Assembly: GCA_903880095.1 (NCBI GenBank)
Contig: CAIRNX010000025.1
Span: forward strand, 1 to 64,000
Reading direction: 5' to 3'
DNA length: 64,000 nt
Origin: an uncultured Micrococcales bacterium
GTDB taxonomy: Bacteria > Actinomycetota > Actinomycetes > Actinomycetales > Microbacteriaceae
In this document: piece after piece, positions 59,403 to 64,000 of the stretch
How the letters are laid out: every line of letters starts with the position of its first letter
Numbering within the stretch: position 1 is the first letter of the stretch
Program-made: the position numbers and the translations under genes
The notes under the pieces: generated by a model
What the model was told of the DNA's origin: nothing
The model's database searches: none
The model's input: the letters and a program-made list of their open reading frames with translations, nothing else

Positions 59403-60403
59403 TACTCGCCCTGAGGTTCGTCGGTTTCGTGGGTTAGGTGCGGGGCGATGTCTCGAGGGTTCATCTCGCCATCCATAACGAGCTTCACCTGTTCGACGAT
59501 TGGCATGCTGATGCCCTTTGCTTCGGCTAGGGCAAGAATTGGCGCAACGCTCGAAAGACCTTCGGCGGTTTGACTGAGGCGCTTGGTAACTTCGCGAAGC
59601 GTGTAACCCTTGCCGAGCATTTCACCCGCCTTGAAGTTGCGGCTGAGCGGCGACTCAGATGTGGCGATTAGGTCACCCATGCCGGCAAGGCCGACCATGG
59701 TCTTCTTTTTCGCACCGTAGGCAACCGCGAAGCGTGAGATTTCGGCAAGACCGCGGGTGATGATCGAGGCCTTGGTGTTTTGGCCGTAACCAACGCCGTT
59801 GACGATGCCGACAGCAACGGCGATCAGATTTTTGAGGATTCCGCCAAACTCTGTGCCAACAACATCTTTGTTGGTGAAGGTTGTGAAGTAGTCGTTGGTG
59901 GCAACCGCGGCAACCTTACTGGCATTTTCGCGGTTCGAGCAGGCGGCAACCGAGGCGGCCGGCTCACCTGCTGCGATTTCGAGTGAAAGGTTGGGGCCCG
60001 AAACAACAACAATCTGATCTTCGGCGATCTCGAGGATTTCGTGAATAACCTCGCTCATGCGAAGGCCGGTGTCTTTTTCAACACCTTTCATGAGGCTCAC
60101 CACGAGGGCGTCCTTAGGAATCATGTGACCCCAAGAGTTGAGGTTTTCGCGAAGGTTTTGCGAAGGCACGGCCAGATAAACCTGTTCGGCATCGACAAGC
60201 GCTTCGGCAGGGTCGCTCGATGCGGTTAGGTTGTGAGGCAGACGCACGCCAGGCAGGTAGTCACCGTTTCGGTGAACCTTGTTGATTTCTTCGGCAACGT
60301 CGTCGCGACGAGCCCAGAGCATTACCTCATTGCCGCCATCGGCTAAAACCTTGGCGAATGTGGTGCCCCAGGCGCCAGCACCCATGACTACGAGCTTGCT
60401 CAC
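59402..60403 (-). CDS. gpsA: Glycerol-3-phosphate dehydrogenase [NAD(P)+]
   Basis: Reduces dihydroxyacetone phosphate to glycerol-3-phosphate for phospholipids. Rossmann motif VMGAGAWGTTFA at residues 6-17, and the substrate-site EFGGILKNLIAVAVGIVNG with catalytic Lys. 333 residues, GTG start overlapping the plsC stop by four bases. Directly follows the acyltransferase that acts next in the same pathway. Confidence 0.96.
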   Translation of the reverse strand: MSKLVVMGAGAWGTTFAKVLADGGNEVMLWARRDDVAEEINKVHRNGDYLPGVRLPHNLTASSDPAEALVDAEQVYLAVPSQNLRENLNSWGHMIPKDALVVSLMKGVEKDTGLRMSEVIHEILEIAEDQIVVVSGPNLSLEIAAGEPAASVAACSNRENASKVAAVATNDYFTTFTNKDVVGTEFGGILKNLIAVAVGIVNGVGYGQNTKASIITRGLAEISRFAVAYGAKKKTMVGLAGMGDLIATSESPLSRNFKAGEMLGKGYTLREVTKRLSQTAEGLSSVAPILALAEAKGISMPIVEQVKLVMDGEMNPRDIAPHLTHETDEPQGE

Positions 60404-61197
60404 TTCTTGGACCCCTTCTTAAAGTTGCCCGTTGTGGTTTGACCTTCGGCTCTTGGGTCATAAAGCTGCTTAGGCGCAGCTTCACCGCGAACCTCGGCGG
60501 TTAGTTTGAGGATCTCTTGCATGACGATGTCGGTGGCTTCGAGAAGTTCAGCGTTGGTGAGTTTGCGTCCACGGAAATTGTCGAGGTTCACCTCCTTGCC
60601 GATGATGAAACGGCAGGCATGCCAAGGCTGAGGTAGAAACTTCTTTTCGTAGGTCGGCATGATTGCCTCGGTGCCCCACTGGCCGAAAGGAATCACCGGG
60701 GTGCCGGTCTCGAGCGCTAGGCGAACCGCGCCGGGGCGACCCTTCATCGGCCAACCCTCTGGGTCTCGGGTTAGCGTGCCCTCGGGAAAGATTGTGATGA
60801 CTCGGCCGGCTTCAAGAAAGTGTTTCGCGGCGTCCATCGGTTCTGCGTTGACGCGACCGTTGCGATAGACGGGAATCTGGCCGACACCGCGAAGCATTGG
60901 GCCAAGAAGCGGCACGTTGAATAGCGGGCCTTTGGCAAGAAAATGCGGCCCGCGCTTGAGTTTGAAGAAGGTCACGTAGGCGGTTGCGATTGCGTCGAGG
61001 TAGGTCACGTGATTGCCAGCGAGAATGTATGCGCCAGTTGTCGGCACGTTCTCTTTGCCTTTTAGAAGTTTTACGTTGAACAGTAACCGCATCACCATTC
61101 CAAGGACGCGTGCAACGAGCTGCATGCCAAATGGGCGATCGGCGTCGGTCACCTTCGGCATCTTGAGTTCGCGGTTTGCGCGCTTCTGAGAAACCAT
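60400..61197 (-). CDS. plsC: 1-acyl-sn-glycerol-3-phosphate acyltransferase (PlsC family)
   Basis: Acylates lysophosphatidic acid. The HX4D motif is NHVTYLDA, the second block is FPEGTLTRD, both diagnostic. 265 residues with an N-terminal hydrophobic segment. The C-terminal tail is basic (GNFKKGSKK). Two bases after murA. Together with gpsA it forms a phospholipid pair inside a cell-wall cluster. Confidence 0.93.
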   Translation of the reverse strand: MVSQKRANRELKMPKVTDADRPFGMQLVARVLGMVMRLLFNVKLLKGKENVPTTGAYILAGNHVTYLDAIATAYVTFFKLKRGPHFLAKGPLFNVPLLGPMLRGVGQIPVYRNGRVNAEPMDAAKHFLEAGRVITIFPEGTLTRDPEGWPMKGRPGAVRLALETGTPVIPFGQWGTEAIMPTYEKKFLPQPWHACRFIIGKEVNLDNFRGRKLTNAELLEATDIVMQEILKLTAEVRGEAAPKQLYDPRAEGQTTTGNFKKGSKK

Positions 61198-61199
61198 GA

Positions 61200-62513
61200 C
61201 TACTCGCTGTAGGTGAAGTCGGCGCCGAGGTCTTCGAGCTTCTGCAAGAAGTGCTCGTAGCCTCGCGAGATCAGCTGAACGTTGGTGACGTTTGAGGTGC
61301 CCTCGGCAGCTAGTGCGGCAACCATGTGGCTGAAGCCGCCTCGGAGGTCGGGTACTCGAATGTCTGCGGCCTCAAGCTTGGTTGGGCCGGAGATGACGGC
61401 AGAGTGGTTGTAGTTGCGCTGGCCGAAGCGACACGGGGTACCACCGAGGCATTCGCGGTAAATCTGAATTTGGGCACCCATCTCAACCAAAGCCTCGGTG
61501 AAGCCGAAGCGGTTTTCGTAAACGGTTTCGTGAATGATGCTCAAGCCCTTTGCCTGGGTTAGTGCCACAACTAATGGCTGCTGCCAGTCGGTCATGAAGC
61601 CAGGGTGAACGTCGGTCTCGATAACAACAGGGTTTAGTTCGCCACCAGGGTGGTAGAAACGGATTCCTTCGTCTTGAATCTCGAATGCGCCACCGACTTT
61701 GCGGAACACGTTTAGGAAGGTCATCATTTCTTGCTGCTGGGCTCCACCGACAAAGATGTCGCCGTTGGTGGCAAGCGCTGCCGCCGCCCAAGAGGCAGCT
61801 TCGTTGCGGTCGAACAGTGCGCGGTGGCTGTAGCCGGTGAGTGACTTGACGCCTTCTATGCGAATCACGCGGTCAGTGTCGACCGAGATGATTGCGCCCA
61901 TCTTTTGCAAGATGGCGATTAGGTCCATGATTTCTGGCTCAATTGCTGCGCCGGTGAGTTCGGTTAGACCTTCGGCTCGAACCGAGGTGAGAAGAACTTG
62001 CTCGGTTGCTCCCACGCTCGGGTAAGGCAGGCTGACCTTTGCGCCTTTTAGGCCTTCTGGGGCACTCATGCGAATGCCGTTTGGCTGCTTCTCGATAACC
62101 GCACCAAAGTTTCGAAGAACCTCTAGGTGAAAGTCGATTGGGCGATCGCCGATGTGGCAGCCGCCGAGGTCTGGAATGAACGCTTCGCCGAGCTGGTGAA
62201 GCAGCGGGCCGCAGAACAGAATTGGGATTCGCGAAGAACCGGCGTGGGCGTCGATGTCGACCATGCGAGCAGACTTCACGTTGGTTGGGTCGAGCTTCAT
62301 GGTGCCGTCTTCGGCAAAGTCGATGGACACACCGTGCAGCTTGAGCAGATTAGAAACAACCTCGACATCGCTGATGTGCGGCACGTCGCGCAGTTCGCTT
62401 GGAGTGTCGCCGAGAAGGGCCGCAACCATGGCCTTGGTGACGAGGTTTTTGGCGCCCTTGAGGTCGACTCGCCCCTTAAGCGGCTTGCCGCCTCTGACTG
62501 TGATCTGGCTCAT
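61200..62513 (-). CDS. murA: UDP-N-acetylglucosamine 1-carboxyvinyltransferase
   Basis: First committed step of peptidoglycan synthesis, using phosphoenolpyruvate. The catalytic Cys is Cys119 (LGGCHIGDRPID), so fosfomycin sensitivity is expected in principle (a Cys to Asp variant would be resistant). N-terminal GAKNLVTKAMVAALL. 437 residues. Start overlaps the leuD stop by one base (TAATG). Confidence 0.95.
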   Translation of the reverse strand: MSQITVRGGKPLKGRVDLKGAKNLVTKAMVAALLGDTPSELRDVPHISDVEVVSNLLKLHGVSIDFAEDGTMKLDPTNVKSARMVDIDAHAGSSRIPILFCGPLLHQLGEAFIPDLGGCHIGDRPIDFHLEVLRNFGAVIEKQPNGIRMSAPEGLKGAKVSLPYPSVGATEQVLLTSVRAEGLTELTGAAIEPEIMDLIAILQKMGAIISVDTDRVIRIEGVKSLTGYSHRALFDRNEAASWAAAALATNGDIFVGGAQQQEMMTFLNVFRKVGGAFEIQDEGIRFYHPGGELNPVVIETDVHPGFMTDWQQPLVVALTQAKGLSIIHETVYENRFGFTEALVEMGAQIQIYRECLGGTPCRFGQRNYNHSAVISGPTKLEAADIRVPDLRGGFSHMVAALAAEGTSNVTNVQLISRGYEHFLQKLEDLGADFTYSE

Positions 62514-63115
62514 TAGGCTCCCTTGGCTGGGAGAGTCTTGGGTCTCCAGGACTCTCTTTTTGCCTCGAAGTCGGTGATCGACTGTTCGTCTCGCAGGGTG
62601 AGCCCGATGTCATCGAGCCCTTCAAGTAGACGCCACCTAGTGTATTCGTCAATGGCAAAAGGAACCGTTAGGTCGGCTACTCGAACTTCTTTGGCCACAA
62701 GGTCGACAGTTGCCTTTTCGCCGGGGTTTGCCTCAAGCTTTTGCCAGATCGCCTCGATGTCTGCGTCAGAGACTTCGCCGGTCACCAAGCCCTGCTTGCC
62801 AGAGTTGCCTCTGAAGATGTCGGCGAACTTTGGCGCAAACACGGCCTTGAAGCCGTAGTCGCGCAGAGCCCAAACCGCGTGTTCGCGCGAAGAACCGGTT
62901 CCGAAATCGGGCCCTGCAAATAGAACTTCGCCATGGGCGTAGGCAGGCTGGTTGAGCACGAACTCTGGGTCATTGCGCCAGCTTGCGAACAGGGCGTCTT
63001 CGAAGCCGGTCTTGGTAATGCGCTTCAGGTAAACAGCGGGGATGATCTGGTCGGTGTCGACGTTGCTTCTGCGAAGCGGCACACCGACGCCTTCAAAGAC
63101 TTCAAACTTTTCCAT
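62513..63115 (-). CDS. leuD: 3-isopropylmalate dehydratase small subunit
   Basis: Swivelling domain of isopropylmalate isomerase in leucine synthesis. [20 protein letters not shown] at the N-terminus and [18 protein letters not shown] carry the substrate-binding residues. 200 residues. One-base overlap with leuC upstream and murA downstream. Confidence 0.97.
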   Translation of the reverse strand: MEKFEVFEGVGVPLRRSNVDTDQIIPAVYLKRITKTGFEDALFASWRNDPEFVLNQPAYAHGEVLFAGPDFGTGSSREHAVWALRDYGFKAVFAPKFADIFRGNSGKQGLVTGEVSDADIEAIWQKLEANPGEKATVDLVAKEVRVADLTVPFAIDEYTRWRLLEGLDDIGLTLRDEQSITDFEAKRESWRPKTLPAKGA

Positions 63116-64000
63116 TAGTTGCCTTCCAAATCTGCCGGGGCCGAAAGGGTTCCGCGAATTGCAGTTGCTGCGGCAACAAGTGGTGAGACCAGGTGGGTTC
63201 TTGCACCCTTGCCTTGGCGGCCCTCAAAGTTTCGGTTCGAGGTTGAGGCTGCTCGCTCGCCAGGAGCAAGTTGGTCTGGGTTCATGCCGAGGCACATCGA
63301 ACAGCCGGCAAAACGCCACTCGGCACCAAAGTCTTTGAAGATTTTGTCGAGGCCCTCAGCCTCGGCTTGCAGGCGAACACGAGCCGAACCTGGCACAACC
63401 ATGAATCGCACGCCTTCGGCCTTCTGCTTGCCTTCGACAATCGCCGCTGCCGCACGGAGGTCTTCGATGCGACTGTTGGTGCATGAGCCAAGAAACACGG
63501 TGTCGACCTTGATCGACTTCATCGGGGTTCCTGCGGCAAGATCCATGTATTCGAGTGCGCGCTCTGCTGCTGCGCGCTCATTCGGGTCTTCGATGTTTTC
63601 AGGGTTTGGCACACTGTCTAGGAGCGAAACACCCTGGCCCGGGTTGGTGCCCCAGGTAACGAATGGGTCAAGAGTGTTGGCGTCGAGAAAAACTTCGGCG
63701 TCGAACTTTGCCCCTTCGTCGGTTGGCAACGTGTTCCAGTATTTAACCGCTGCTTCCCAGTCAGCGCCCTCTGGTGCGTGTGGGCGGCCCTTTAGGTACT
63801 CGTAGGTGGTTTCGTCTGGCGCAACCATTCCGGCACGAGCGCCAGCCTCAATCGACATGTTGCAAATCGTCATTCGGGCCTCCATAGAAAGCGCGCGAAT
63901 TGCTGAACCGCGGTATTCGAGCACGTAGCCCTGGCCACCACCGGTGCCGATCTTGGCGATGACTGCCAAAATGATGTCTTTCGCGGTAACGCCCGGGCGC
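63115..64000 (-). CDS. leuC: 3-isopropylmalate dehydratase large subunit, C-terminal part
   Basis: Aconitase-family 4Fe-4S subunit, cut by the right edge of the window. 294 C-terminal residues are visible, beginning in [10 protein letters not shown], out of about 470. Cluster cysteines are in [13 protein letters not shown] and [19 protein letters not shown]. The reading frame is open to the window edge, so there is no reason to suspect a pseudogene. Confidence 0.95.
   Translation of the reverse strand, partial: RPGVTAKDIILAVIAKIGTGGGQGYVLEYRGSAIRALSMEARMTICNMSIEAGARAGMVAPDETTYEYLKGRPHAPEGADWEAAVKYWNTLPTDEGAKFDAEVFLDANTLDPFVTWGTNPGQGVSLLDSVPNPENIEDPNERAAAERALEYMDLAAGTPMKSIKVDTVFLGSCTNSRIEDLRAAAAIVEGKQKAEGVRFMVVPGSARVRLQAEAEGLDKIFKDFGAEWRFAGCSMCLGMNPDQLAPGERAASTSNRNFEGRQGKGARTHLVSPLVAAATAIRGTLSAPADLEGN

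Noticed and set aside
63119-63805. A 228-codon plus-strand open frame opposite leuC
   Set aside because: Shadow of a strongly conserved leuC; Ser/Ala/Arg-rich with no domain.

Overview
The window looks like a chromosomal segment of a small-genome actinomycete, most probably Microbacteriaceae (freshwater Rhodoluna/Aquiluna-like lineages fit best). Grounds: actinobacteria-only families (DUF3039, DUF3107, DUF3117, DUF3515, UPF0182, DUF2342), AdnA/AdnB, an actinobacterial-type DapD, separate atpF and atpH genes, moderate GC, and extreme compactness. Lineage is inferred from gene content only. There is no mobile element, CRISPR array or phage gene, and no gap over 300 bases without a gene. The largest gaps are about 118 bp (48931-49048) and 111 bp (8274-8384).

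Region 1 (1-14731, minus strand): argS-lysA-hom-thrC-thrB-rho-prfA-prmC-sua5-wecA-atpI-atpB-atpE-atpF-atpH-atpA. It keeps the order of the Mycobacterium Rv1292-Rv1308 neighbourhood but has no rpmE between rho and prfA. Rho has a disordered Arg/Asn/Asp-rich N-terminus in place of a recognisable Rho_N domain.

Region 2 (14770-25248): tRNA-Arg(CCG) runs straight into a DedA gene on the plus strand, and the only apparent ribosome-binding site of dedA lies inside the tRNA acceptor stem. The minus strand carries malic enzyme-DUF3039-murI-rph-rdgB, an HtrA-type protease, an orphan exported PKD protein, initiator tRNA-Met with a terminator, UPF0182 and a Lon-like PDZ protease.

Region 3 (25329-40566): a conserved actinobacterial block comparable to Rv3193c-Rv3211. 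It holds DUF2342, an E1/ThiF-like protein, a short UvrD2-like helicase, NudC, a kinase-fold protein with degenerate catalytic motifs, the AdnB/AdnA helicase-nuclease pair, DUF3107, a small membrane protein, a ferritin-like protein and a DEAD-box helicase.

Region 4 (40557-52237): a PHP phosphoesterase, aminopeptidase P, a GSP17M-like protein, an MgtE-N/CBS protein, DUF1003, Mrp, an aldehyde dehydrogenase, TatB, an O-methyltransferase, DUF3117, a PIG-V-like mannosyltransferase, and divergent dapE/dapD. It resembles Rv1201c-Rv1232c without sigE/rseA/htrA.

Region 5 (52234-64000): a PadR-controlled MacB/FtsX-type ABC exporter with a palindromic operator candidate, thiL, DUF3515 lipoprotein, a small membrane protein, ddl, gpsA, plsC, murA, leuD and partial leuC.

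Two window-wide patterns stand out. Six of ten convergent gene pairs end in a reciprocal 4-nt overlap of their stop codons. Many genes lack a Shine-Dalgarno and instead have a TANNNT hexamer (often TAACCT or TAGGTT) 6-7 nt before the start codon, as expected of leaderless mRNAs. Several divergent pairs are separated by only 23-46 bp carrying back-to-back promoters of this kind.
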